From Diospyros lotus (lineage: Eukaryota > Streptophyta > Magnoliopsida > Ericales > Ebenaceae): a stretch of 64,000 bases of DNA. Positions 8,842-19,296 of this stretch are shown one piece after another. The stretch's first letter is position 1. Each line of letters opens with the position of its first letter. The notes below the pieces were generated by a model. That model searched no databases and had not been told where the DNA came from. It saw nothing but the letters and a program-made list of their open reading frames with translations. Where the stretch lies: contig NC_068340.1 in assembly GCF_014633365.1 (NCBI RefSeq), positions 19,757,879 through 19,821,878 on the forward strand, given 5' to 3'. The translations under genes were made by a program, and so were the position numbers.

Positions 8842-8863
8842 CCCTTAATCGCAGAGTTAGGGT

Positions 8864-9977
8864 CACTACAAAAAAAAATGGCATTCAGTCATCACGGAGC
8901 ATTTAGCAATGGTTTTCAGCAAGCGCTAAAGTAACCGCCACAAATTATACCCACTGCAAAATTAGTGATTTAGCGGCGATTTTTAAAATATTTAGCGGCG
9001 ATTTTTGAATTGCCGTAAAATTTTTTAAGAAAATTAAAATTTTTAATTTTAGCTGCGATTTTTGGAACTGCTACAAAAATTAAAATTTTTAATTTTAGCG
9101 GCGGTTCTTAAAACAGTCGCAAAAATTAAAATGTTAATTTCTTGCAAGCGTGGGCTGCCAGGCCGGCCGCCTGCTCCCAGACTCGCATGAGGGCTCGTGA
9201 GCTCGCTGATCTGCCAAGCCACCTTAATATATATCAAATAAATTATATATCAATTCAACCACTATTTTTTAAAATTATATTTTATATTTTTTAATATAAA
9301 TTAAAAATTATTAATTAATTTATTATTTTTTTAAAAATAAAGGAATAAATCAAAAATAAATTAATTGAATTAAATTAAATAAATTAATTGATTAAAAAAT
9401 AAAAAAGATTTTATATATTTTTTAAAATTTTATGCATTATAATTTTGTTAAATTTATTTTTATTTTTTTAAATTAAAATTTTTAATTAACTTTGTGATTA
9501 ATTGAAATTAAATTTTAAATTTCTTTTTATTAATTTATTTTTTAATTATTTTCTTGAGTAAAATTTAAATTTTTAATAAATTTTGCGACAGTTTTGAAAA
9601 ATCACCACAAATGTTTATTTATTTTTAATTTTAAATTATTTAATTATTTTTGAATTTAGTTACGATTTCTCAAAAATTGTCGCTAAATTCATTTTTTTAG
9701 TTATTTTTAGCCGAAAATGTATTTGAATTATTTAATTATTTTGAATTTAGCGGCGGTTCTCAGAAATCGCTGCTAAATTCAATTTTAATTTTTAATTATT
9801 TAATTATTTTCTAAATTTAGCGGTGATTTTTTTAAAACCATCGCAAAATTAAATGTTTGAATGAATTTTGTGATAGTTTTGAAAAACCGCTTCAAAATGT
9901 TAAAAAAAACTGCCACAAAATACCATATTTTGTGGTTATTTTTGAAACTGTCGCAAAAAATCAATTTTTTTGTAGTG
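8864..9977. mobile_element. Non-autonomous CACTA (En/Spm-like) element, 1114 bp, TSD GGT
   Basis: It starts CACTACAAAAAAA, ends TTTTTTTGTAGTG, and is flanked by GGT at 8861-8863 and 9978-9980, the 3-bp duplication CACTA elements make. The interior has no ORF. It is filled with degenerate subterminal units in both orientations (TTTAGCGGCGATTTTT / GCCGCTAAATT), which in this superfamily bind transposase. A GC-rich island lies at 9148-9225. A related terminus is at 63875. Confidence 0.9.
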
Positions 9978-9981
9978 GGTC

Positions 9982-10330
9982 AATCGAAATGCGTGAATAA
10001 AATATGGTCATTTTCTATGATCGTAGATGGTGGGTCATGCCAAATTACGAGAACAAAATATGGATATTTTCTCTAATTGTGGATGTAAGGTCATGTCGAA
10101 CTGCGTGAAGAAAAATATGGTCATTTTCTATGATCACGGTTGTAAGGTGTCACCAAACTGTGTGAACAAAATATGATTGTTTTCCTTGATCATGAACATG
10201 GGGTTACTCGAAATCGCGTGAACAAAATATAGTCATTTTCTATGGTCGTGGATGCAGGGTGTCACCAAACCGCAAAAGCAAAATATAGGTATTCTTTTAA
10301 TTGCAAACAATGGCATTATGCCCGCGATTT
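9982..10330 (+). repeat. Degenerate tandem repeat, about 57 bp, about six units
   Basis: GAACAAAATATGGTCATTTT-type cores recur about every 57 bases at roughly 9990, 10050, 10105, 10160, 10218 and 10275, alternating with TGATCGTGGATG and GGTGTCACCAAAC. The CACTA element sits in the first unit. Confidence 0.75.
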
Positions 10331-11497
10331 CAGCAATCGTATATACATGGAATTAGGGAGTTGCAACATTATGACAAAGAAACCCGTTGTCCTGCTCACA
10401 ACCCGACAGCGAAGCAAACGTAATTAACTCGTTGTTCTGCTTATTTACATAGGTGCAAGAGAACAGAAAGAACGGAAGAATGTGTATGATCATAGAAAAT
10501 TCAAAAATACAATACCAATGGAGTTGGAGAAAATATGAAAGAAAGACGAGATGTGTTTGTCGAATTTGCGAGGCACAATACTCTTTTGTCTAAGGCACCC
10601 GGCCAAAAAGAGTAGGGAGCGATATATATTCTTGCAAAAATCAATAAAGAGACTATGGGTCGGGTCAGTAAATAATAGTAAAAAAATGACTAACAAAATC
10701 ACTGAAAAAAGAAAAATGAGAAGAGGCAATAATGGGAGCCAAGAGGCTCCCAACCTCTTGGCAGAACCGAGCCTCTCAGTAAAACCAAGCCTCTCGGCAT
10801 GCCTCTCAGAACCATGAGAACCCCAGCCTCTCGATAACGAACCAAGAGTCTCTCGATTCGAAGAGACTCTTGGTTCAAGGGGTGGCTAAGGTGGCCACCA
10901 CCGAGAGGCACTCAGTTCTATTGAGATCTTCTCGGTTTAAGTTTTCTTCAAACTCCCAAGCAGAATATGCCGAGAAAATGCCATCTTGGAAGCCCCGAAT
11001 GCCTGCCTTATGTCCCTCGAGAAATTTGAGATGACTACCATGTGTTCCCTATTCCCTTCTCTATAAATAGTGGCTTGCCTCCTCATGAGAGGGGGATTTT
11101 TTAGACAAGGATTCCATTTTTCTTTCAAGCATCTCAAGGGTCAGTTGGTTCTTAGGGGCCAGTTGGTTCTTAGTAGCCAGTTAATTCTCAAGCTAGTTAG
11201 TTCTTTAGGCCTAGTTGGTTCTTAGGGGCAAGTCAATTTTTTAGGCCCAATCGGTTATTTAGGACCAATAAGTTATTCAGGGTTAGTCGATTATTGAGGG
11301 CCAGTCAGTTCTTGAAGGCACTCGGTTCTCAAGACCCACTCGGTTCTTGGAGGCACCCAGTTCTCAGGATCCACTCGGTTATTTGGACTCAGTCGGTTAT
11401 TTCAACAGTACTATTCATCAGGGAGTTACTATTCATCAGCATAAACATGGGTATCTATGCACATATCATTAATGTTATGAGTATTATTTGTGACATG
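10331..11497 (+). repeat. LTR-like region with TATA box, perfect hairpin and 22-bp repeats
   Basis: I see no coding sequence. TATAAATA at 11062-11069 (TCTCTATAAATAGTGGC) has a promoter-like context. It is preceded by a 14-bp perfect inverted repeat, AACCAAGAGTCTCT (10840-10853) with 10862-10875, 8-base loop. It is followed at 11133-11402 by roughly twelve degenerate units of GGGCCAGTTGGTTCTTAG. Promoter plus repeated leader suggests part of a Ty3/gypsy LTR, interrupted at 11503 by the copia element and resuming at 16540. Confidence 0.4.
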
Positions 11498-11502
11498 CAT
11501 TA

Positions 11503-11683
11503 TGTAAATGAAATGCGTCAAGCTAATATGCTGTGAGGAGATATTCATTTATAGACAGAAGATACATGAAAGCTGTACAATTATAAATTTGGAAACAAAT
11601 ATACAAGGAAAACAAACTGCTATAATTGTGGGGAATCACTGATATGTTGATCATAATTATTGGAATCAGACTATCCTCTAATA
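11503..11683 (-). repeat. Copia 3' LTR (181 bp)
   Basis: On the minus strand it runs from TATTAGAGG (TG expected, so one mutated base) to TTTACA. It pairs with 16338-16539. Confidence 0.85.
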
Positions 11684-12069
11684 TCCCCCCTCAAAGTTGG
11701 AGTGGTAGAAAGAGGGAAAACACACAACTTGCCATGATCCAATAGAAACTGTAATTTTGCCACCGCTTTTGTGAAAACATTAGCTAGCTGTAGGTGTAAG
11801 GGGACAAAGCCGAGACTAATAACCCGTCGAGCAATAAGTTCCCAAACAAAATGATAGTTAATATCAATATGTTTGGAGCGAGATTTGGTGACCGGGTTGG
11901 AAGCAATGAATATGGCACTATTGTTGTCGTAGAAGAGTCTCGGAGGAGAGGAGATGGTGATCTGGAGTTCTCGAAGAAGTTGAAGTGTCCATGAAAGTTC
12001 TGCGGCAACAGAGGCAAGAGCACAGTACTCAGCCTCAGCACTAGAGCGTGCAACGGTAGTTTGCTTTTT
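11671..12069 (-). pseudogene. Copia RNase H, C-terminal half
   Basis: After the insertion breakpoint the frame reads SKKQTTVARSSAEAEYCALA, the standard copia RNase H segment with its catalytic Glu in AEAEY. FYDNNSAIFIASNPV (Asp) and the SKHIDINYHFVWELI segment follow. Translation runs into the polypurine tract and LTR. The N-terminal half is at 13420-13861. Confidence 0.85.
11684..11698 (-). other. Copia polypurine tract
   Basis: On the minus strand AACTTTGAGGGGGGA directly precedes the 3' LTR. Confidence 0.8.
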
Positions 12070-12074
12070 AGAGC

Positions 12075-13414
12075 TTGTTCGTGTATTTTTTCCCGCAAGT
12101 GAACGGAATCGTAACAAGTAATATAATGATGAATCAAGTATCGTTCCCACGAGGATTAGCTTTTGATCCCTACTTTAACCACTATTAACTTTAATAAACC
12201 ACACACAATTAAAACAATACTCAATGAAAGTTTTATATTAATTAAAACTAACTCAACAAATGAAAACACAAAATAATTCTTTAGGTTTTGAATGTAGAAA
12301 TCTAAAGCACTAGGGTTCACAAATCCACCGTAGTTCTTTAATTGGTTTAATCTTTTAGTGATCGGGTTTTATAATTCTTGCTTTGAGATGAAAATCGATG
12401 ATCCTAAGTTAATCAAAAGCCTCTCTCAATGGTCAATCGAATCTATACTTACATATGAGATTAATTATCTCTAATTAATCTGCAAATATACAAACATGCA
12501 TTTATCCATAATGGTATCTCTACCTATTATCGAACCTTATGTCATTTATTATCAAGTGCTAATCTATATTGAATCTCTCGAAAGCAATATAAATCACAAA
12601 CACGTTTTAATGGCGGCCAAACATCAAAATGGAATTAGTGCATAACAAATGATCAACTCCAAAGACAAGAATAAAATAAAACCCAAATACTTTTAATTAA
12701 ACCATCATTGAACTAGGTTTCATCGATCACCCTAGCCACAAAGTACTTAGCCTAACATAGTTTCAACCAATGAAAGAATAATAAAAAAGAAGTTCATGAT
12801 GTTGGAGAGAAGAAAGAATGGAAAAATACAACCAAACCGAAGATCTTCAAGAAGATCTCCCTCTTCTTCCTCAACGTGCAATCTTTTCCTCCTCCCCAAA
12901 AGCTCCCTAATCTCCCAAAAAATAAGCCTTTATATAGTTTTCTTTAGGTTATCAAAGTCTTGTACCTTGAAGGAGTCTATCTCTCTTTTATTTGGATTGA
13001 AACGGGCTTAAAACAGCCTTTTCATGAAGCTTTGAACCCTACCACGGTCCTACCACTGTATGCTTGTTGCTGCAGACCCGTGAGCTCCATAAACTAATTC
13101 ATAAAGCAGTCCTACAGCGGTATGCATTCCGCTATAAGCCCGCTAGCCTTCTTCTTTAGCCTCTTACTTTATCATCTTCAACTTCTTGCTCTCGATACTC
13201 TTTTTTTTTCTTTTAATTCGATACCCGACCATGCCTCCAAGCTGTATTTTACTCCCATCATGCACCAAAATCACTCTTTTTGCTCCATGTATGCTTTGCA
13301 TGTAATGTGTACCTATATTGACAATATTAAGCCCAAAATGAGTAGCAATCATGTTCATTGAATAATTAAATGCTAAGCTTGAACCCCTAAATAATAGTGC
13401 AAAATATGTTGATT
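12075..13414. mobile_element. Unclassified 1.34 kb insertion in copia RNase H, TSD AGAGC
   Basis: Removing this segment restores the frame across LISWCS / SKKQTTVARSS. AGAGC occurs once at each end (12070-12074 and 13415-13419), a 5-bp target duplication. The ends (TTGTTCGTG on the left, TATGTTGATT on the right) are neither TG...CA nor inverted repeats, so the class is unclear. The left end contains GAATCAAGTATCGTTCCCAC, a phrase I associate with LTR-element LTR or leader regions in plants. No coding sequence was found. A truncated LTR with altered ends is most likely. Confidence 0.7.
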
Positions 13415-13419
13415 AGAGC

Positions 13420-13861
13420 ACCATGAGATTAAGTTGCGTTTAAGATAAATAGCAAATTCGGTTATTGAACGCCGAGTGATAGGGAAATCAGCCCAATCGG
13501 CATCAGAATGGTAGAACAAATTCTGAGGGAAATCTCGTGAGAGTTGCAAGCCATAATGGTAGGTTCCTTTGACATAGCGTAAAATACGCTTCAAGGCTCT
13601 AAAATGATCAACGGTGGGAGCATGCATATATTGACATATAGAGTTAACATTGTAGGATAAATTCGGCCTCGTAAGAGTTAAATATTGTAATGCGCTAGCT
13701 AGAGAATGAAACTGTGTAGCATTTAAATAGGAAGTACCCAAATCAGTGAGATGAGATCCCACTAAAAAAGGAGTTGAGATAAGCTTGCAATTGGCCATTT
13801 CTGCTTGAGTCAACAAATCAAGTGCATATTTAGCTTGGCTGAGTGAAAGACCCTTATCATT
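13420..13861 (-). pseudogene. Copia RNase H, N-terminal half
   Basis: It continues from the reverse transcriptase after one stop (about 13862). Landmarks are CKLISTPF, the SLASALQYLTLTRPNLSY segment, RILRYVKGT, the catalytic Asp region YHSDADWADF (family DADWAGC), and LKRNLISWCS, where the insertion at 13414 cuts it. Confidence 0.88.
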
Positions 13862-14569
13862 TCAAACAACTTCAATCCCTAAAAAATAGTGTAGATCACC
13901 AAGATCCTTCATGGAAAATTCTTTGGCCAGCCGATTAATGAGAGAACTCAACATTGAGGAATCGCTTCCTGTTATTACCATATCGTCGACATATAGGAGA
14001 AGATAAATAACACCATGAGGACTATGGTAGACAAAGAGAAAGGAATCAACACGACTAGCAATAAACCCAATACCAAGTAAAAAGTGGCTAAAACGTTGAA
14101 ACCATGCTCGAGGAGACTGTTTAAGACCATAAAGAGCACGTTGTAAGTGATAGACATTAGTTGGGAATTGAGGATCAATGTAGCCTGGGGGTTGCTCCAT
14201 ATAGACTTCCTTAGAGAAGAACCCGTGAAGGAAGGTATTTTTTACGTCAAGTTACCGTAAAGGCCAATTATTCGTAGCAGCAAGGGACAAAATAATGCGA
14301 ACAGAAGTAGGTCGAACAATGGGACTAAAAGTTTCTTCAAAATCAATGCCATGCTTTTGTGAAAAACCTTGCGCCACGAGACTGGCATTGTGACACTCAA
14401 TTGATTCGTCGGTATGAAGCTTGGTCTTAAAAATCCATCTGCAACCTACAACATTATGATCAGTTGGACGAGAAACTAATCTCCATGTGTTATTGTGCTT
14501 GAGAGCTGCAATTTCATCATCCATTGCCAAGAGCCATACTGGATGTTTGATAGCTGACTTAAAACCCAA
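13862..14569 (-). pseudogene. Copia reverse transcriptase (RVT_2)
   Basis: This carries the RT domain that copies element RNA into DNA. The N-terminal part reads WLLAMDDEIAALKHNNTW and GCRWIFKTKLHTD. LYGLKQSPRAWF and the catalytic YVDDM lie at about 13975-14130. FSMKDLGDLHYFLGIEVV closes the domain. Two nonsense codons interrupt an otherwise continuous frame: one near 14252 (a Gln-type codon changed to TAA before LDVKN) and one at 13862-13864. The catalytic residues survive but the product would be split. Confidence 0.92.
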
Positions 14570-14598
14570 GGCTCTTTAATCGCAAGATGTTCCTGAAA

Positions 14599-15830
14599 TC
14601 ACGGAGGAGCAGCGAAAGCACATAATGAATGAATAATGTGAGGCTTAACAATACCATCCCAAGCATGGGTGATCATGGGGTAAGTAGAGGTAGACGATTG
14701 GACAGTGGAAGAAGAGGCAAGTGGAGGGACATCCAAGACTTGTTCAGGCGAAGAAGGCTGAGAGAATGTGATGGGAAGCATGAGAATGGGACTGGAGTCA
14801 GCACAAGGAACACAAGGAGTGGGGGTCAAACTAGAAGCAGGAGTCACACCTATGGGGAAAGAACTGTCACTAGGAAGAAAACTGTCACAAGTATTAGTAA
14901 AAGTGACATAATCAGTGCCAACTGTAGAAGGAATAGTGGAGGTAGCATAAGGAAAATAATCCTAAAAAAACTGAACATGGCGAGACAAGTAGACCCGGTT
15001 AGTTTTCTTATCCAAGCAGCGAAAACCCTTATGAAGAGGACTATAGCCAATGAAAACACAAGGGATAGAGCGAGGAGATAATTTATTGGGCATATAATCA
15101 CGTAAATAGGGAAAACAAAGACAACCAAATGTACGAAGTAAAGAATAAGAAGGAATTTTACCATATAGAATTTCATGAGGAGTCTTGCCATCAAGAATAG
15201 GTGATGGGAGTCGATTCATGAGATAGCATGCTGTGGAAAAAGACTCAACCCAAAGATGAAGAGGAACATGTGAATGAAACATTAGGGTGAGACCGGTTTT
15301 TGTGATGTGGCGATGTTTTCTTTCCGTAATACCATTCTAATTAGGAGTATAAGGATAAGCTATGCGTTGCACAATACCACACTTATGAAGAAAAGAAGTA
15401 AAACAGTGGTTGGTGAATTCCGTTCCTCTATCATATTGAAAAGATTTGATGTTATAGTCAAATTGATTAATGATATATTGCTAAAATTGGACAAAAATGT
15501 CAAAAAAACTGACTTAAGCTTTAAAGGGAAGAACCAATTAAAGCGAGAAAAATCATCTATTAAGACACAATAGTATCTATAACCAGAGGGAGAAGGAATT
15601 GGTGAAGGGCCCCCAGAAATCGCAATGAATCTGTTCAAATAAAAAAGAGCAACGTTGATTCAAATTTGGAAAAGGTAAGCGGTGACTTTTTCCTAATTGA
15701 CAACCAAAACAAGGTTTTGAATCAAAATTGCCTCTATCAGAAAATGTGATTACACCATGCTTATTCAAAGAGGAAACAATGTGGAAAGAAGGGTGTCCTA
15801 ATCATGCATGCCAAATGACAGAAGATGCAC
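14599..15830 (-). pseudogene. Copia integrase, with pre-integrase fragment and linker
   Basis: From the right, the pre-integrase segment WHA-stop-LGHPSFHIV has a stop near 15800. The finger CFGCQLGKSHRLPF lies at about 15700. The core starts HCDFWGP at about 15615, with YRYYCVLIDDFSRFNWFFPL. A frame change follows, then HVPLHLWVESFSTACYLMNRLPSP and FGCLCFPYLRDY (14962-15282). The Pro/Ser-rich linker to RT ends near THAWDGIVKP in yet another frame. Stops and frameshifts make it non-functional. Confidence 0.85.
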
Positions 15831-15835
15831 GTGAA

Positions 15836-16294
15836 TTACATAGAATCACATAATGATCGGAAAGAGCGTGCATATTCAGCAACACCATGAGAGCCGCGTT
15901 GCATCAACTGCAGTTCATCTTTGAGTTGGAGTTCTCTGGTCTTTGAACTATGAGAAAAAGAAACTTCAAGAGCTAGCAAAGCATCATGAGTTATAGTGCA
16001 ATTAACGACTTCAGCCATACATTCCTCAGTGAGAGAGACATACAGAAGGCTGAGTAAAATGCGATCTTGCGTGTGCCATGTCTTGTAGACAAGATTAGGA
16101 ACAAGATCATTTCCAGCACGGACTTGAGCAGTGGGTGTAGACAAAGACCCATCCAAATAGCCCATAAGATCCTGACTTTCAAGTAGGGGAACAAACTGAT
16201 GACGCCACAAGAGATAATTTGTGGGAGTGAGTTTGATGGTCACCATGTGAACCATTGTATTGAGCGGAAGCAGAGAAGTGTTGGATTTGGCCAT
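15836..16294 (-). pseudogene. Copia Gag, N-terminal two-thirds
   Basis: A 152-codon frame begins 44 bases after the 5' LTR. LTPTNYLLWRHQFVPLLESQDLMGYLDG is the classic start of the plant copia Gag domain, and ELQLKDELQLMQRGSHGVAEYARSFRSLCD matches its end. The zinc knuckle and protease that should follow are missing. The frame runs into pre-integrase sequence at about 15836, so an internal deletion removed them. Confidence 0.85.
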
Positions 16295-16323
16295 GAAAAA
16301 AAACTAGTAAAGGGTTGACCTAT

Positions 16324-16337
16324 TGGCTCTGATACCA
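16324..16337 (-). other. Copia primer-binding site (initiator tRNA-Met)
   Basis: The minus strand reads TGGTATCAGAGCCA directly after the 5' LTR, complementary to the 3' end of initiator tRNA-Met, the usual plant copia primer. Confidence 0.9.
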
Positions 16338-16539
16338 CGTAAAGGAAATGCCTCAAGCCAATATGCTGTGAGGAGATATTCATTTATAGACAAAAGAAAC
16401 ATGGAAGCTGTATAATTATAAATATGGAAACAAATATACAAGGAATGGAAACAAATATACAAGGAAAACAAACTGCTATAATTGTGGGGAATCACTGATA
16501 TCTTGATCATAATTATCGGAATCAGGCTGTCCTCTGATA
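16338..16539 (-). repeat. Copia 5' LTR (202 bp)
   Basis: It pairs with 11503-11683. A 21-base unit (TGGAAACAAATATACAAGGAA) is duplicated in this copy only, which explains the length difference. Confidence 0.85.
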
Positions 16540-16544
16540 CATTA

Positions 16545-17270
16545 ATTGGATATATTTCTCAGAACATTGTTTAACTTGGCCATTGGAGGACCTGCGTGGC
16601 CTTTTAACTATTGTTCTGCCCACAGGCTAAATCCTGGACTACTTACCTTTAGCCTTGGAAGACCAACTTATTAAAGACCCCTCTAAGTGTCCCAAGTCGC
16701 TTGTCACTCAAAGACCCTTTCAAGCACCTCGCACAGGAGATTCCGAAGACTATTCCAGGCTCGTGCCTTATTGAATTCCAACTCCGACCCGATCCAAATT
16801 TGTTAAAGCCTCGTTAAAGATATCTTGGATCCTTGACAACGGTGGATGCTTCTGCTTAGGCCAATCCCAAGACAAATAAATTTTATTATTCTAACTTGGC
16901 AACAACAATGTATATATATAGTTATAAGTATATTTATGAATGTATGTATATCTGTGAGTAATTTGATGGGTGTTCCTCTATTGTTGCGTTCTTGAGATCA
17001 AGTTATGGGATGAAGAATTTGACTATATGTTGGGTTTAAGTTATGGGACGACAATCTTTTATTTGTTTACAGACTAGGAAAGTTTGAATCTTTTCCCTAG
17101 TTTCTTAGCTTCTCAAAAAGTCAGGTAATTCATGTTAAGTGCTTGATTTTTGTTTTTTTTTTTAATTCTACTTAATTTTTCTTTCTTACGTCTTCCTTGC
17201 AACCAAATGATGGTTGTTGACAATATGTGATTTTTTTTTGTTGTTGTCTAGTTTGTTCTAATGGAAGTCT
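16545..17270. other. No gene seen; probable continuation of the LTR-like region interrupted at 11503
   Basis: Non-coding DNA. After the TSD, the GC-richer stretch to about 16880 probably continues the repeat at 10331-11497. An AT microsatellite lies at 16908-16920. Confidence 0.4.
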
Positions 17271-17279
17271 TGAGCATTG

Positions 17280-18093
17280 AAGTGGATGGATAATAAGTTA
17301 GTGTTAAATTGATATTTGATTGGTGAATTTCTTGAGAGTGTAAGAGGATTTATAGACTTTATACATGGCCAAGATCATTTTTAGAGGATAGAAAAGTTGA
17401 GATGTCCTTGTTTAAAATGCAAGCAATATGCTCAAAACCATTTTTAAGGAGTTTGGTATGGGAGCCAGTGACAATGGTTGAAACATAGGCCATGTGCTTT
17501 GTTAATGGTTATAAGTTTCATGAAAAAGAACAAAGGTAGTGACTGTGGGTAATTAGAGAATGATTTTTATGAAATATTAAATGATATTGTTAAATTGGAG
17601 TATACTAGATGCCCTATAAAGAAATTAGTTCTATTCAAATATGAATGATTTGATCCTACTTCTAATCAAGGGATAAAGATTGATAAAAATTATGTTTTTG
17701 TTGGGATTAAAGCACACAAGAGATATAGATCATACGATCCATTTATATATATATATATATATACACACTTGCACAACAAGTAGAGCAAGTTTATTATACA
17801 CCATATCTTGAAGGGCATCAAAGGTGGTTATGTGTTATCAAAACAAAGGCACACAAGTATAGTAAGTGCTTCAGGTGCACTAAATTTTGAAAAAGATTAA
17901 CCATACTAACATGATGAGATACATCAAAATGAATCTTATGATTTCAAATGATATTTTAGACCAAAGTCTTGTAAATAGAGAAGATAATGTAGCGGAAGTA
18001 AATAGAACACAATTGAATCAACTAGACTTAGAAGAATTTGACAAAAACTTGTCTATATCATCTGATAGAGATGAAGAATTTACTGACACATAG
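17280..18093 (+). pseudogene. Relic of a CACTA (TNP2-type) transposase
   Basis: Conceptual fragments match parts of CACTA transposases. Near 17330-17440, FLESVRGFIDFIHGQDHF and RCPCLKCKQ recall the N-terminal transposase-associated domain with its Cys pairs. Near 17620-17750, FDPTSNQGIKIDKNYVFVG and YRSYDPFI, then QVEQVYYTPYLEGHQRWLCV, match the C-terminal DUF4216-type region. A 68-codon frame ends at 18093 (REDNVAEV...DEEFTDT). The catalytic centre between the two is absent, and stops and frame changes are frequent. It is probably the edge of a separate old CACTA element, not of the one at 19297. Confidence 0.6.
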
Positions 18094-18618
18094 TCTAATT
18101 TTGCACGTTTGCTCCATCAAATACTAATAAAGAATTTACTAATATTGATGGGTATAATTTTGCATGTCCACTTCTATGTTTTTTAATGCTTTATGTACTT
18201 TGATTTATGTTCTACTCCCACGCAATGGCGTTCTTTTTCCTTACAACCTCATTCCCAAACTTCATTTGGGGAGATAAATCCTCCAAACAAGCGTATATGA
18301 TTCAATCTATCCATGTGTTGGAATAAGTATTTATAACCCAAAACCACCTAGCTTTTAATTATTCTTTTGGATCTAATATATATATATATATATTTGTTCA
18401 TTTACAAAGCCAAGTTTCAAGCCACATGGAGATCATTGGGTGAGATGGATAATAGGGTGACGGATATGTGGTACAAAGAGTTTAAGGTAAATTGTATTAT
18501 TAATTAAATAAAAATATATTTTTATATAAGATGTTGACCTAATATCTTTTTAACAATATTCTTACATGAGGAAAAAATTTAAGGTGCAACAATTTTGTAA
18601 AATATTCACCAGGAGATC

Positions 18619-19296
18619 TATAACACCCCATTTTCAAATATACAATGATGCTAAATATAAGTCAATATCACACACGGGCGTTATGGAAATCCTTACTGAC
18701 GGAAGCGAAGAATTGAACCTGATAACTAGCTAAAGCTAGATAATATGATTTTTCACTATAAAATTTTTAATATAAGTATAATTGCGATACTTAACTTCCA
18801 AAATCCAACAAATAAACTTTTACAACATCCACAGTACATAGTAATCACGACACACACCCTCAACAACATAAAAAAAATAAACCCAAGCCTTACGTAACCC
18901 CTGTTTATACAACTGTGATACACAATTCTCAAAACAAACCCAAATATTACATAAGATCCATAGTACATGAAAAATAGAAAGTTAAACTAAACTTTGGCCA
19001 CCTCTTATCCTTTTCTCTTGCTTGTCCTTGAGGTACCTAGCACATTTGATATACCTGGAACGTTGAATATTCTAAGGGTATAAACACCCAAGTTAGATAA
19101 TTATATCTAAGTGAAATGGTTCAGGCAAGAAATGAAACATTTCAGTGAGTGATTCAAGGGAGGAAATAGTGCGTGAATATGCAACATGCAAAAATATCAA
19201 GAAATCTTCCTATGTTGCCATCTTCCCCCCTAGTCATCACGTTAAGCTCCAGCTCCACACTACAGGCACGAGATCGAGGTGCAAACTCGTCAACCC
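18619..19296 (-). repeat. Del/Tekay-like LTR, 3' portion (first segment of a split LTR)
   Basis: On the minus strand it ends GGGGTGTTATA at 18619 (TGTTACA expected). Around 19040-19110 it is the reverse complement of 8370-8425. The CACTA element at 19297 breaks it. The LTR resumes at 26571 with the same GTGCC-GTAATGTGGGG-type repeat, breaks again at 27615, and appears to finish near 30627. Confidence 0.55.

Larger units (their letters stand above)
11503..16539 (-). mobile_element. Ty1/copia retrotransposon (Ale/Retrofit-like), degenerate, TSD CATTA
   Basis: Short LTRs lie at 11503-11683 and 16338-16539, with CATTA target duplications at 11498-11502 and 16540-16544. On the minus strand the order is 5' LTR, initiator-tRNA-Met primer site, gag, integrase, reverse transcriptase, RNase H, polypurine tract, 3' LTR, which is the copia order. 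Short LTRs and Gag style suggest the Ale/Retrofit lineage (inferred). The LTRs differ at about 14 of 181 aligned bases by hand count, plus a 21-base duplication in one, so the insertion is old. The Gag knuckle, protease and start of the pre-integrase region are deleted. Several stops and a 1.34 kb insertion break the rest. Confidence 0.92.

Noticed and set aside
11133..11402. CRISPR-like regular repeats
   Set aside because: Units are degenerate, without true spacers, in a plant genome. They are ordinary tandem repeats of an LTR-like region.
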